64,000 nucleotides of DNA. Source: Paenibacillus durus (GTDB lineage: Bacteria; Bacillota; Bacilli; Paenibacillales; Paenibacillaceae). Of this stretch, positions 1 to 9,376 are shown piece by piece. Made by a program: the position numbers and the translations under genes. Location: positions 4,216,001 through 4,280,000 of the forward strand of contig NZ_CP009288.1 of assembly GCF_000756615.1 (NCBI RefSeq). The letters run 5' to 3'. Numbering within the stretch: position 1 is the stretch's first letter; every line of letters begins with the position of its first letter. The notes beneath the pieces were generated by a model, which worked only from the letters and a program-made list of their open reading frames with translations, made no database searches and had not been told where the DNA came from.

Positions 1-301
1 TTTCTGTTGTCGTTGGATGCTCAATAACCTGAATCGAACAATTGGGATAAATATTGTTTTCTAGATACTCCTCAAAATCAGAGGGGATGAAAACGGAAAA
101 CATTCGGCTACTTTCAAATGGATTAACCAAACTTAAATAAAAATAATGTTTGTTTCCATTTTTGTTTACTATTTCAGACTTGTCGTCAAAGAACAATGGC
201 GCTCTTCCGCCTATCCAACTTGTGCAAGTTTCAATAGGCAGGCTTGCTTGAAAAACCATACACTGGGTTCTTTCTTCGAAAACTTTCTTGAAATTAGTCA
301 T
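1..301 (-). CDS. Probable immunity protein, DUF1963/YwqG-like (partial, runs off the window)
   Basis: The minus strand reads open from an ATG at 301 to the window edge, about 100 residues with no stop. The ATG overlaps the TGA of the preceding toxin fragment (ATGA), a junction typical of translationally coupled toxin and immunity genes; an alternative ATG lies at 307. Visible features are the segment TSWIGGRAPLFF and, later, FYLSLVNPF and MFSVFIPSDFEEYL, which recall the DUF1963/YwqG family often found as immunity proteins beside Rhs tips. The family call is from memory of the pattern. The position directly after a toxin relic supports an immunity role. The C-terminal part is missing because the window starts here. 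Confidence 0.5.
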   Translation of the reverse strand, partial: MTNFKKVFEERTQCMVFQASLPIETCTSWIGGRAPLFFDDKSEIVNKNGNKHYFYLSLVNPFESSRMFSVFIPSDFEEYLENNIYPNCSIQVIEHPTTTE

Positions 302-564
302 GGACATTTTATGAATCCATGTGCTTTTGCATGTGCAATTGCTTGATTTCTTAAATCCATTACTTTATCAGTAGCAAATGCTTTTGCTTCCAAAGGATCC
401 ATTCCCCTCTCTATTAATCCTTCCATAATTGCGCGCCTTGCAATTGCGGCATTACGATTAATATTTTTTAGAGCGCTTTGCTTAGTTAATACATCTTTCT
501 TTAAAAGGTTATTCGGATTTTATGGTGGGAATTAGGATTATAATTTCCAGTATTGTACCCAACC
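298..564 (-). pseudogene. Orphan toxin-tip fragment, frameshifted
   Basis: On the minus strand, sequence from 564 down reads as protein-like text in one frame (VRVGYNTGNYNPNSHHKIRI, then a stop). From about 519 it continues in another frame (LLKKDVLTKQSALKNINRNA and onward, ending GFIKCP, TGA at 298-300). Neither part has a start codon with a ribosome site. The likeliest reading is the C-terminal tip of a former Rhs-type toxin that lost its core and took a frameshift. Its stop overlaps the start of the immunity-like gene. The upstream end abuts exactly the stop codon of the MmyB-type regulator, suggesting that the regulator/SDR pair was inserted here. Toxin family not recognised. Confidence 0.45.
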
Positions 565-1425
565 CTAACAATTATGGAGATCGAGAAAAGTGGTTCCTGT
601 AACCGTTGACAGATATCTTTCCAGTTTTACCCTTGTTACTGTGAGAGGCGTGTAAATCATCACTCTTATATCGGGATCATTGGGGGCTTGGAGGGTAATA
701 TGCTCAAACTCCAAGTGTCCCATTATAGGATGTTCCATTTCTTTATGTCCTTCAAGAGAACTGGGAACTTCGTGAAGCGGCCATAACTGGTTAAACTCAG
801 GATTTTCCCGTTTAAGATCTTCGATTAATCCCTCGAACGACGAGTTTTCAACATAGCGAGCTCTTGCAGTATGGAACTCCGCTACTACCCCCCGTGCGAG
901 CTGTTCCCAATCTCGAAAGCGTTCCTTCCTTGCTGGGCTGGTGAAAAGACGCCAGATTAAATTGAAATCATGAGGCGGCGACGGTTGGGAAATAGAGAAA
1001 ACCTCATTTGCAGCTTTATTCCATGCCAGAAAGTCCCACCGTCTTCCTAAGACATATGCAGGAGTCAGATTGAGGTCATCTAACATCCTTTGGAGTGCTG
1101 GTTCGATAATTTCTTCGGGAGGAAACAAGTGAGGAGGCAGCGATTCTCCGGCGAGAAGAAAAAGATGACGGCGTTCATTGGGACTGAGTCTGAGAGCCAA
1201 AGCAAGACTTTCCAGCACTTGCACCGAGGGATGTACATCACGTCCTTGCTCCAACCACATGTACCAAGAGGTGCCGATATTTGCAAGCTGTGCTACTTCT
1301 TCGCGGCGTAACCCATGTGTTCGGCGGCGAGTGCCATGTGGTAATCCAACATCATCAGGAGAAAGGCAAGCCCTCCGTTTACGTAAAAAATCACCGAGAG
1401 CAGAGCGACGCTCGCTATCGTTCAT
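565..1425 (-). CDS. MmyB-type XRE transcriptional regulator
   Basis: This 286-residue protein has an N-terminal helix-turn-helix with the family signature RRTHGLRREEVAQLANIGTSW (about residues 32-52), followed by WLEQGRDVHPS and LSPNERRHLFLLA. The remaining ~180 residues match the MmyB-like ligand-binding domain (WDFLAWNKAANEVF, FEHITLQAPNDPDIRVMIYT). Such regulators commonly sit divergently beside the dehydrogenase they control, as here with the SDR gene at 1649. The shared intergenic region holds an 11-bp direct repeat overlapping both promoters. The extreme C-terminus is unusual and its stop codon lies exactly where toxin-relic sequence begins, so the tail may have been altered by insertion. 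The effector molecule is unknown. Confidence 0.88.
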   Translation of the reverse strand: MNDSERRSALGDFLRKRRACLSPDDVGLPHGTRRRTHGLRREEVAQLANIGTSWYMWLEQGRDVHPSVQVLESLALALRLSPNERRHLFLLAGESLPPHLFPPEEIIEPALQRMLDDLNLTPAYVLGRRWDFLAWNKAANEVFSISQPSPPHDFNLIWRLFTSPARKERFRDWEQLARGVVAEFHTARARYVENSSFEGLIEDLKRENPEFNQLWPLHEVPSSLEGHKEMEHPIMGHLEFEHITLQAPNDPDIRVMIYTPLTVTRVKLERYLSTVTGTTFLDLHNC

Positions 1426-1496
1426 CTCAACCCCTCCTCATCCTAGTACTCAGAAACCTATGATTAAGCAACCTCTAGTCTTAAGGTTTTTTAATA

Positions 1497-1533
1497 AGTA
1501 TACTCATGCATAGCAAGTGAATCAATCTAACAA
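1497..1533 (-). promoter_or_regulatory. Promoter of the MmyB regulator with operator-like repeat
   Basis: On the minus strand TTGATT (1525-1520) and TATACT (1502-1497) are separated by 17 nt, a plausible sigma-A promoter. The sequence CAATCTAACAA at 1523-1533 overlaps the -35 side and recurs at 1616-1626 on the SDR promoter. This suggests a shared operator for autoregulation. Promoter and operator are pattern-based inferences. Confidence 0.45.
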
Positions 1534-1610
1534 GAAGCTTGGGGGGATAAATGGACGGACCGACATTTCCTTCAAAAATGACAAATAAAACATCAATACT
1601 GCGGTAACTC

Positions 1611-1626
1611 TGATACAATCTAACAA
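1611..1626 (+). promoter_or_regulatory. Extended -10 promoter of the SDR gene overlapping the second operator-like repeat
   Basis: TGATACAAT (1611-1619) reads as an extended -10 element (TGn plus TACAAT) about 30 nt upstream of the SDR start. The 11-bp repeat CAATCTAACAA (1616-1626) lies on top of it, so a regulator bound there would block RNA polymerase. No good -35 is visible, which fits an extended -10 promoter. Confidence 0.4.
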
Positions 1627-1648
1627 TACGGCAAAAAGGAGAATTCAT

Positions 1649-2443
1649 ATGACAACAATACATCCCAATAACTCAAACGCCACGGGACAATTGCTGGCCA
1701 ATAAGGTGGCACTGATTACAGGTGCCAGCCGGGGAATCGGCGCCGCCGCGGCCAAGCAGTTCGCGCTGGAGGGTGCCACAGTGACGCTTGTCGCGAGAAC
1801 GGAATCGGATCTGCGCAAAGTAGTGGATGAAATTACAGCGGAAGGCGGAAGTGCCGACTACGTTATAGCCGATCTTGCAGACGCGAAAAGTATCGAACAG
1901 GCGGTCCAGACGACGGTCGAGCGGCATGGCCGCCTCGATATCGCATTCAATAACGCTGGTATTGCCATCGGCTTATCACCGATGATTGATGAAAAGGAAG
2001 AAAACTTCGACCTTAACCACTCCGTGAACTACAAGGGAGTCTGGTTATCGATGATTGCCGAAATCAAGGCCATTCTCAGCACTGCCGGTTCCGGAGCTAT
2101 TGTCAATAACAGCAGCGTCGGTAGCTTTAGAGGCAATCCGGGTCTGGCTGCGTACGGAGCAGCCAAACGGGCGGTCAATAGTCTCACCGAAACTGCCGCT
2201 ATTGAGTACGGACCTATGGGCATTCGCGTAAATGCTGTTGCACCTGGCACCACCATGACCGAGATGATCCAGAGATGGGTTTCTCAAGATCCTACAATTC
2301 TCGAAAAACTTAACTCCATTACACCTCTTCGACGCGCCGCCGATCCGAATGAGGTGGCGCAGGCGGCTGCTTGGCTCCTGAGCGATCGTGCCTCCTATGT
2401 GACAGGAGTCGTACTACCGGTTGACGGTGGTGCAAGGGCGTGA
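1649..2443 (+). CDS. SDR-family oxidoreductase (classical short-chain dehydrogenase)
   Basis: A 264-residue NAD(P)-dependent short-chain dehydrogenase of ordinary length. The Rossmann motif TGASRGIG is near residues 24-31, NNAG near residue 100, the catalytic Ser lies in NNSSVGS, and YGAAK supplies the catalytic Tyr and Lys. IRVNAVAPG and the C-terminal VTGVVLPVDGG complete the classical pattern. The start ATG follows AAAAAGGAG at a spacing of 7. It is divergent from the MmyB-type regulator, which probably represses it. The substrate cannot be inferred. An arginine after the first Gly-rich turn suggests NADPH preference, but this is weak evidence. Confidence 0.9.
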   Translation: MTTIHPNNSNATGQLLANKVALITGASRGIGAAAAKQFALEGATVTLVARTESDLRKVVDEITAEGGSADYVIADLADAKSIEQAVQTTVERHGRLDIAFNNAGIAIGLSPMIDEKEENFDLNHSVNYKGVWLSMIAEIKAILSTAGSGAIVNNSSVGSFRGNPGLAAYGAAKRAVNSLTETAAIEYGPMGIRVNAVAPGTTMTEMIQRWVSQDPTILEKLNSITPLRRAADPNEVAQAAAWLLSDRASYVTGVVLPVDGGARA

Positions 2444-2482
2444 TCCTATGGATCTACAATGTTAATCCCATAAGAACCACAC

Positions 2483-2520
2483 AGCCCTATGTCCTCAAAA
2501 TGGATGTAGGGCTTTTTTTT
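2483..2520 (+). terminator. Rho-independent terminator after the SDR gene
   Basis: AGCCCTA pairs with TAGGGCT, and the stem extends through G-T pairs towards TGTCC/GGATG. It is followed by eight T residues at 2513-2520, about 40 nt after the SDR stop codon. Confidence 0.8.
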
Positions 2521-2575
2521 AGTAAACCATTTTTCCCGTAACCATTTTCTTAAAATACTGGATTTCGGCTTTCGC

Positions 2576-2990
2576 TCATTCCACCACAAAATCCGAATAC
2601 CCCTTTAAAAGACCATATTTACTTTGTAATGAATATATTCGTTTATGAAGTGGCTTTTCAACTAACGCTATTGCTGGATTTTTTCTTGACAATTGTCCAG
2701 TACCACGAGTAACACCTGAATTATGCTTCAACCAGGCATTTTGCAAAAGTTCATAAGCTGAATATCCATCCTTTAAATGCAGCGAACTACCATAAGGGGC
2801 TATTTCAAATTCTTTTAATAGCCCAAACACATCAACCCACACATTCGGATCGTGCACATAACCGAATAGTACCATTCCGCTGTGAAATACAATCAGGTCC
2901 GTCTGCGTGTGCATTCCCTCGTGCGGTGAAGATTGTAATACAGTTCTGTTTCTTTTCAACCTTTTACTGACCTGGATACCGGAAAGGAAA
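2576..2990 (-). pseudogene. Orphan Rhs tip module with an unnamed toxin domain; degenerate Rhs core
   Basis: The open frame (127 residues from 2959) begins with a corrupted Rhs core boundary: SSPHEGMHTQTDLIVFHSG versus the intact SPHEGMYTQQDPIGLAGG. Further Rhs core similarity (FRYPGQ) lies upstream to about 2990 in another frame. The tip follows WVDVFGL and contains DGYSAYELLQNAWLKHNSGV and RGTGQLSRKNPAIAL, then LHKRI. I recall similar segments in C-terminal tips of Rhs and CdiA-type toxins but cannot name the fold. No immunity gene follows before the convergent SDR terminator, so this is probably a silent donor cassette that may have lost its partner. Confidence 0.6.
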
Positions 2991-3058
2991 GCTTTGGAAT
3001 TGCCTTTAAGTCATACATTATTATTGATTCTATATAGGTGAGCAGTTTGCTGTATAAA

Positions 3059-3104
3059 AAAACAGGTCTACCCCATGCGAGCATGCATAAAATAGACCTG
3101 TTTT
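3059..3104 (-). terminator. Cassette-end terminator hairpin 1
   Basis: AAAACAGGTCTA (3059-3070) pairs perfectly with TAGACCTGTTTT (3093-3104). On the minus strand a T-run follows. It lies just after the immunity gene ending at 3130. The loop shares the element TTTTATGC with the hairpins at 9278 and 13744, showing one repeated terminator type at the end of each toxin/immunity cassette. Confidence 0.8.
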
Positions 3105-3129
3105 ATAAGATTATCAAAATAATTGTAGC

Positions 3130-4023
3130 TTATTGGAAATCAATATCTGCTAACGGAAACTTCTCTTTTAAACCTTCTTTCACTTCTTCCGATAAAGGTT
3201 TTTTACAATCAATGATATGAATGCTCTCAAGAGTCGGAATTTGAAGTAAGACTTCCGAATGCTCCATTCTTGTACAATTCACAAAATAAACTTCTTTCAA
3301 TGGTAAATCTACAATTAACTGTAGATCCAAGTATTCACGATAACCATTAATGTGCAGTACTTCCAAACTAGAGATTTCACCTATTTTTTCAAACGAAAAC
3401 CCTTGATCAAATCCCCCCAGCTTTAGCATCTTTAGATCTAAGTCCTGCAGGGCGGAAAACACATCATGCTTTCGGACATAATGTAAATGAGCCGTTGTTA
3501 AGTGAGCAAAACCTCGCAAGGTATCCAGCGTTTTCCCTTTCTTATCTATATAGCACTCAATCCATTGCAATGCTGGAAACGTAATTGGCGAAATCCCTCC
3601 TAAATCATACCTCTCATCAAAATCAAGAAAACTAAAAAATTCAATATTTGGTAGAATATGATCTGAACTCCATGTAAATTCTTTATATCTATTCAGAAGT
3701 TCCTTGTTAAAAAAATCCAGAATACTTATCGCTTTAACATTTGCAGAAAGCAAAACCTCTAGAGGTAAATAATCGTTGCAAAGCCGTATAGATTGAAGAG
3801 AATATACATTCGATAGAAATTTAGTCAAGTAGCCTCGAACAGCTTCACTGTTCTCTTCCCACACCCAGAGTGCAGATGGCTTTAATTCATCTAATCTCTC
3901 TATAAGCTCTTCCTCATTTAAGTGAATAAAACCATCTCGAAGCAATTCTTTGTCCCCGAGCAAAATTTTCGAACCCTTAGGCAACAGATAGTTGTTACGT
4001 AATTTTCCGAAGTAATCTATCAT
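3130..4023 (-). CDS. Leucine-rich-repeat-like immunity protein (predicted partner of the GIY-YIG tip)
   Basis: A 297-residue protein with no signal peptide or membrane segment. It shows irregular repeats of hydrophobic strands such as LQSIRLCND, LKMLKLGGF, LEVLHINGY and LKEVYFVNC, about 20-25 residues apart, ending LESIHIIDCKKPL. This is the look of a leucine-rich-repeat solenoid. Its ATG at 4023 overlaps the stop of the toxin-tip frame (4020-4022), so the two are translationally coupled. Position and coupling make it the likely immunity protein for the GIY-YIG nuclease tip. It is intact although the toxin frame is broken, consistent with selection keeping immunity. It is followed by a cassette-end terminator. 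Confidence 0.6.
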   Translation of the reverse strand: MIDYFGKLRNNYLLPKGSKILLGDKELLRDGFIHLNEEELIERLDELKPSALWVWEENSEAVRGYLTKFLSNVYSLQSIRLCNDYLPLEVLLSANVKAISILDFFNKELLNRYKEFTWSSDHILPNIEFFSFLDFDERYDLGGISPITFPALQWIECYIDKKGKTLDTLRGFAHLTTAHLHYVRKHDVFSALQDLDLKMLKLGGFDQGFSFEKIGEISSLEVLHINGYREYLDLQLIVDLPLKEVYFVNCTRMEHSEVLLQIPTLESIHIIDCKKPLSEEVKEGLKEKFPLADIDFQ

Positions 4024-4246
4024 GTTTTACACCTCACTCTAGGTTTTGATGAAGCTCCGTGCTTTTTAATTTCATCAATATTTCTTTGTTTTTTTCTTTT
4101 ACTTTCAGGAGGCCTCTTTTCATCGTTTAACATATCGAATCCCCCACGAAGTTGTTTCTCGTATTCGATTTGTTCAAAGTGCCTTAAAATACGATTAATA
4201 TTCTTCCATTTATTCGCAGTACCCAAATCAACCTCAACAAATTCAA
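4020..4246 (-). pseudogene. C-terminal part of the GIY-YIG toxin tip, separated by a frameshift
   Basis: The frame continues the GIY-YIG tip after a one-base shift: the upstream frame ends LLAMKTL-stop at 4247, while the other frame reads DVIVEFVEVDLGTANKWKN through to KKHGASSKPRVRC and stops at 4020. Joined as AMK-DVIVEFVEV the two halves make a sensible ~130-residue nuclease domain. An internal ATG at 4226 opens the frame as a separate 68-residue ORF but has no ribosome site I can see. I regard it as the broken tail of the toxin rather than a gene. Confidence 0.6.
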
Positions 4247-7200
4247 CTATAACGTCTTCATGGCTAAAAGTTTTTGAGCTTTGCCATGGCCGATATTAGA
4301 AATCCTCTCAAACATGTTAATACTACTTCCAACATATGATTGACCTAATAATTCACTTACTAAAATATATATACCTGATTTTTTTGGTAATGAGGCAGGC
4401 GCTTTTATCCAACCAAATGGATCAATCCAGCTATTCAGATCATGTACATACCCATACAACACCATCCCGCCATTGAGCCCAATCGGGTCCTTCTGAGTAT
4501 ACATGCCCTCATGCGGCGAATAGTAGCGGAAACGGTTATAGTACAGCCCCGTTTCGTCATCCTCATACTGTCCGGGATAACGGAATGGACATGCGCCACG
4601 CTGACCTTGGAGTTCAAAATTCTGAACCTTCCCGTAGATGTCCATCTCACACGCCCAGACCCGTTCGCCTGTCTCGCTGTACATCTCCACAGGTGTTCCT
4701 AAATGGTCCGTGACGATGCTGTACTGACCTTCGGCTGTTAGTTTCGCTGCTGGGCTGAACGTGCCGTCTTCGAACACCCATGTGGTAAGCTCTTCCGGTT
4801 GTTCTTCTTTCCACTCATGCAGGATATTATTCCCATCCCACACAAAGAATGTCTTGACCCCATCATACACTTTTTCGATCCGTCTTCCTAGCGGGTCATA
4901 CGTGAACGTCACTTCTTTGCCATCGGGCCGCACGACTTTGCTCATCATGCCGTTGCCGTAGTATTCGTAGCGCCAATGCGTGCCGTCTGGCTCGATTTTC
5001 TCAACCAGATTGCCTTCTTCGTCGTAACTGTAATGCGTTCCTTCAAATTCCAGCAGACGTCCGCCCGGACCGTATGCCCGGTCGGTTTTGTGGCCGCTGC
5101 TGTACAAGTTGCCCACATCATCGGCCATGCGGAAGATCTTGCCGAAGGGATTCGTTGCGCCGATCAGGTTGCCGAAATCATCATAGTTATACTGGGTTTT
5201 GTGTCCGGTCAGTTCGTTCACCATCGACTTCAGACGGTAGTTGACGTTCCATTCGTATCTTCTCTTGCGGCTTTCTCGTCCGCCTATCTTGACGCTGTGC
5301 TGCTCAGGCCGTCCGGCTTCATCATACCGCCACTCACTGACCACGCCGCCGGGCAGCAGCCGCTCGATTTCCTGTCCCAGCGCATTGTAGGTCATGTGGG
5401 CGGTCCATGGGGAATCCATTCCCGAAGAAGCGTTGCTCCCGCCGTCCCGCTGGGCCTGCATCCGACTTACTTGCCCCAATAGATCACGATCCATGGTGAT
5501 ATGAGCGCCCAGGCTGCTGCTTACTACCGTCCGGTTACCCACTTCATCATATTGGCTGGCTATCCAATGCTGATCGCGCCATTCCCTGGCCACACGACCC
5601 GCCGTATCACGCTCCAGCTTGACGGTCGTGAAAGGGTTGTTGGTCTCCATTAGTTCCCCGATGCGGTTATACCCGAACATCTCCACCAGGCCGTCACTGT
5701 ATTCCGCTTTGGTCACGCGGCCCATGAGGTCATGGTTGTAAGCCGTCCATCTGCCGCCTGGTCGTTCCACCTTCTGCAATAAACCGCCTGGACTTCGTAC
5801 ATATTGTCTTTGGATTCCGTCGAATCCCGTTTCGCGAACGATGTTTCCATTTGCATCGTGATCCAGCACATAGCGCTCGCCGCGCTCATTGATCACTTCG
5901 GTCAGTTCTTCTTCGCTGTTATAGGCAAGCTCGATGCGTTTACCCTTTTCTTCGCGCCACGTCAATTTCCCAAGCGGGGTATAGCCAAACGCTACGCGGT
6001 GCTGGTTATCTTCTGCCAACACAACTTCCTCATACGCATTGTATTGCAGCCGGATCACATTGTCGTCCGGCAGCTCGGCGCGCACGACCCGCCCCAGCGC
6101 ATCGTACACAAACGTTTGCTTCGCTCCGAGCGGATTCGTCTCCTGCACACATTCCCCTCGATGGTTGTACGTCCACTTCCCGCTTGTACCATCGGGCAGA
6201 GTGACCTGAATCAGGTTCTCTTGCTCATCATAGGCGAGCTTCGTTACCGCGCCCTGCGGGCTCTTCACTTCGCTGATCCGATGACGCTCGTCATAGGCAA
6301 AGAGGGTCGCCGTTTGGTCGGCCCCCGTTATTTTGCTAACCCGGCCCTGTTCGTCGTATTTCCAAGTTCGGATGCCGCCCTCGGGGTCGGTCACTTGCGC
6401 CAGCCGTCCGGCTGGGTCGTAGGTAAAGCGCCATATGCCTTCATCCGGCTGTATGTCCTCAACCAGCCGTCCGAACTCGTCATACCCATACCGCGTCACT
6501 CGGCCATCCGCATCTGTTTCGCTCACCACTTCCCCCAGCTCACTGTACGCATATTCCACGACACCGCCTAGCGGATCGACGACCCGGGTACAATAATACT
6601 CCGGGGTATAGTCATACCTTGTCACATACCCTTGGCTGTTGGTCGTTTCATTCCATCCGTCATGGTAGGCGATTCGTCCTTCCAAGAGTCCGTCGTCCCC
6701 ATACGTATGGACACAGCGCGCTCCTGTTGTCGGGCCGTCATAGCGCCAGTGGAAGCTGTATCCGTTGCGGTCTTTCTTCCTGAGCATCAGGTGCCCGTCA
6801 TAGAACATCTCGGTCGTCTGTCCTAGCGCATCCGTCACCGCAGCAAGATCGCCGGCTTCGTTGTACCGGTACTGCACCAATACCTCGCGCTGTTCACTGG
6901 AGGCGTTGTTTGGATGGGGGTGGTACACATGGATGACTTTCACGATCCGTCCGGCTTCGTCGGTCTTAATCTCCAGCACCCGGCCTACGCTGTCGGTTAC
7001 CTGCTGCAAGTAGCCGCGCGCATCATAGGTGAAGACAATCCGACGGCCAAACTCATCCTCGATGCGGGTCAGACGGTACGGCCTGGCTGCTTCCTCCTGC
7101 GGTGAAGCCTGCTGAACATCACCTTTCTGCGGAAGCGGTTTGTTTATGCGATACCCAAGGCCCCGTATCTCCTGCGACTCTTCTGCTGTCCTGCGCTGGA

Positions 7201-7897
7201 CCTCTGCCGTCTTCATCGCTCCCGTTGGACGATTGACTGCGATCACAGACTCGAAGACATACGTCAGGCGGCTTTCTTCTTCCACCATCGCATATCCGGT
7301 TCCCTCGCGGCGCAGGGTGAGCCGTTCTTTCGGGTTCCGCGTTTCCATCAAGCCCCGGTGCAAGCGCTCAAATCCGGCTGCTCGCCCATCCGCTAACAGC
7401 ACGCCGATGCAGTCGTCCAGCACCTCCAGCCGCATATCGAAGCTGTGATGCACGCCATGACCGAGCAAGCCCCGGTGACCGCTGTCGCTGATCCAGCGCC
7501 GATCCCATTGGAGCGGCAGCGGACCCGGAAAGGCAAAATCGGTCGCCTCGCTCATCATCCGTCCGGTGATCAGATCGACCGGTTCGAAGCCCCATTTACA
7601 GAAACGGTCCCCAAGGCCCTTGGTACACTCGAATTTCTTCAACACTTTATGGTTGAACTTGGTAAGCGCCTTCTTCGCGCCAGATTTCTCCAGCGCCTTG
7701 TCAAGCAGCGCCTTGCTCTTCTCCGCCAGCTTCTGCTGCATCGCGGTCAGTTTCTTGGCCAGCAGGTCCTTCAAGGCATCGGCCTGGCCCTTCAGCTTCC
7801 GCGCTCCAGTCAGCACTTTGTTCAGTGAGTTTTTGCCGAACAGAACAGCCCTTTTTTGCTGCGGCCCGGCCGATTTTCCCGGCCATTTTCCCCGCAA
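4247..7897 (-). pseudogene. Second Rhs copy: YD-repeat shell with GIY-YIG nuclease tip (frameshifted at both ends)
   Basis: This open frame of about 1200 residues contains, in order, a Lys/Ala-rich coil, the DUF6531 boundary (DLITGRMMSEATDFAFPG), many YD repeats, the Rhs-associated core (SPHEGMYTQKDPIGLNGG) and a tip starting WIKAPASLPKKSGIYILVSE with GQSYVGSS, the hallmark of a GIY-YIG nuclease. It is a near copy of the Rhs gene at 14371-20019. Its first 20 or so residues are out-of-frame sequence. An extra base in a homopolymer near 7851-7856 (six T here, five in the intact copy) separates it from the VgrG half, and a second frameshift at about 4247 truncates the tip. It may act as a silent donor of tips. 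Confidence 0.75.
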
Positions 7898-9258
7898 GCT
7901 TACCTCCTGCTTTCACCGCCGCCTTGGCCGCTACCTTCGCCGCACCCTTCGCCGCCAGCTTCGCTGCGCCAAACGCCGCGCCCCCGAAAGGCAGCATCGT
8001 GCCGATGGATAACGCCGCCCCGAAAAAGTCGCCCCGGCAGAGGCTCACGATCGCGCTTGCCGCTCCCGCGATGACGCCAAGTCCCGGCACCATGCTCAGT
8101 ACATCCAGCGCGGTGCCCAGCTTCTCCAGGAAGCCGTCCCGCTCCTTGTCGCTTTTGGCTTGCTCCGCCTCCGGATTGCTTAAGGGCTCGAAGGATTGCC
8201 GCTCGCTTCCCTCCATCGTCACCTCCGGCCCTGTCACATCGGTCGTGTCGTTTAAGATCAGGCTGCTTTGTCCGCCGGCGATCCACAGCTCTTCTTCCGC
8301 TTCCGCCCGAAACGTCTTCAGCTCGCTAAAGGCCAGCTCCTGTTCCGCCGTCAACACGATGTCTTTGTCGCTTTGCAGCGTGATGCCGCCTTCTTCCCCG
8401 ATGGTGACGAATAGCGCGCCTTCCTTCGCCGTAAACGAAATATCTGTCGTTCCCAGCTCAAATTCCTTCCCCCCGCCGGTAGCAAACGATTTGACGGTGG
8501 AGTCGGCCATTTTCTTGTTTGCTTTCTCCGCCGCCTCCCCTTGTGGGGAGAACGGGGTGCGGACCGACTGGATCAGCATCGCGTCCGCTTCCTCATTGCT
8601 CGGGAAATACAGCTTGATCCTCGAGCCGATTGGCGGCATGGCGTGAAAGATGTGGCTCGTTGGGGAGGAATATGGAAACCAGACCGCTTCCTGCTCCGGT
8701 TGGTCTTCGTCGATATCCAGATGCACCTTCGCTTTCTTGACTCCGATGGCGAGGATGCGCCCCTCCATGGCCAATCCTGCCAGGTTTTCGTTGTAGCGCT
8801 TATTTTGGCGAAGTCCTGCGGGCGTCGTACACAAGTATGTAAACTCCAACATCCCTTTGTTCAGTTGGCCTTCTACCCCCGCGACCACAAACCGGCGTCC
8901 GGCCGCTTCTACTTCGGACCCAAGCTCGAGCCACTGATCCATTCGCACCGTAAAGCGGGTAAAGTCCTGCTCCTGGAAGCCCTCGACCCCCGTTTGCACA
9001 GCGGTCAGGAACGACTCTACGTCATGCTCAATCCGGTACAATCCTTCTTCCAGCTTCACCTGCTGCTTTACCGTCGGCGTGCCGATCCATACCCTCGGCT
9101 CATGGGTGCTGACATCCGGCGTCACCACGGCCCCCGCATGGGAAGCCACCCGCTGAATAAAATCCCAGTCGGTCTCTTCGTACTGGAGCAGCAGATCGCC
9201 AATCGAAGCTCCGTGCTCAAAGGCATCGATTTAAAGGAATTGGCCGCCGGGATACAAT
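7701..9258 (-). pseudogene. Second copy, 5' part: truncated VgrG-like domain (separated from its Rhs half)
   Basis: An ORF of 482 residues (from an internal ATG at 9149) matches the VgrG half of the intact fusion residue for residue through the hydrophobic segment LDVLSMVPGLGVIAGAASAI and the Lys/Ala-rich stretch, then runs out of frame after GRAAAK. Homology continues upstream of 9149 to about 9258 but includes an in-frame TAA at 9233-9231 (Leu-stop-Ile where the intact gene has Leu-Glu-Ile). Beyond that the N-terminal ~160 residues are absent. No ribosome site precedes the internal ATG, so expression is unlikely. Confidence 0.75.
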
Positions 9259-9277
9259 AATTTAAAAAAGATAAAAA

Positions 9278-9316
9278 ACAGGCCTATCTCATGCTATCCG
9301 CATAAAATAGACCTGT
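9278..9316 (-). terminator. Cassette-end terminator hairpin 2
   Basis: ACAGGCCTA (9278-9286) pairs with TAGACCTGT (9308-9316), with one G-U pair in the minus-strand RNA. A T-run follows in that direction. It lies 60 nt after the immunity-like gene ending at 9377 and directly before the start of the second Rhs copy. Confidence 0.75.
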
Positions 9317-9376
9317 GCGTATCTGTTTATCAAGATAGCTTTTCACAAAATTTATCTAATCCACAGATTTATTGGT

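Noticed and set aside
146..346. A 66-residue plus-strand ORF near the left edge
   Set aside because: It lies opposite the immunity-like frame, has no ribosome site and no protein-like pattern.
7825..8646. Long plus-strand open frames opposite the VgrG-Rhs genes (also 17921-19000 and 18895-19773)
   Set aside because: They mirror the GC-rich minus-strand coding sequence, recur identically in both copies, give low-complexity Ala/Ser/Pro text and have no ribosome sites.
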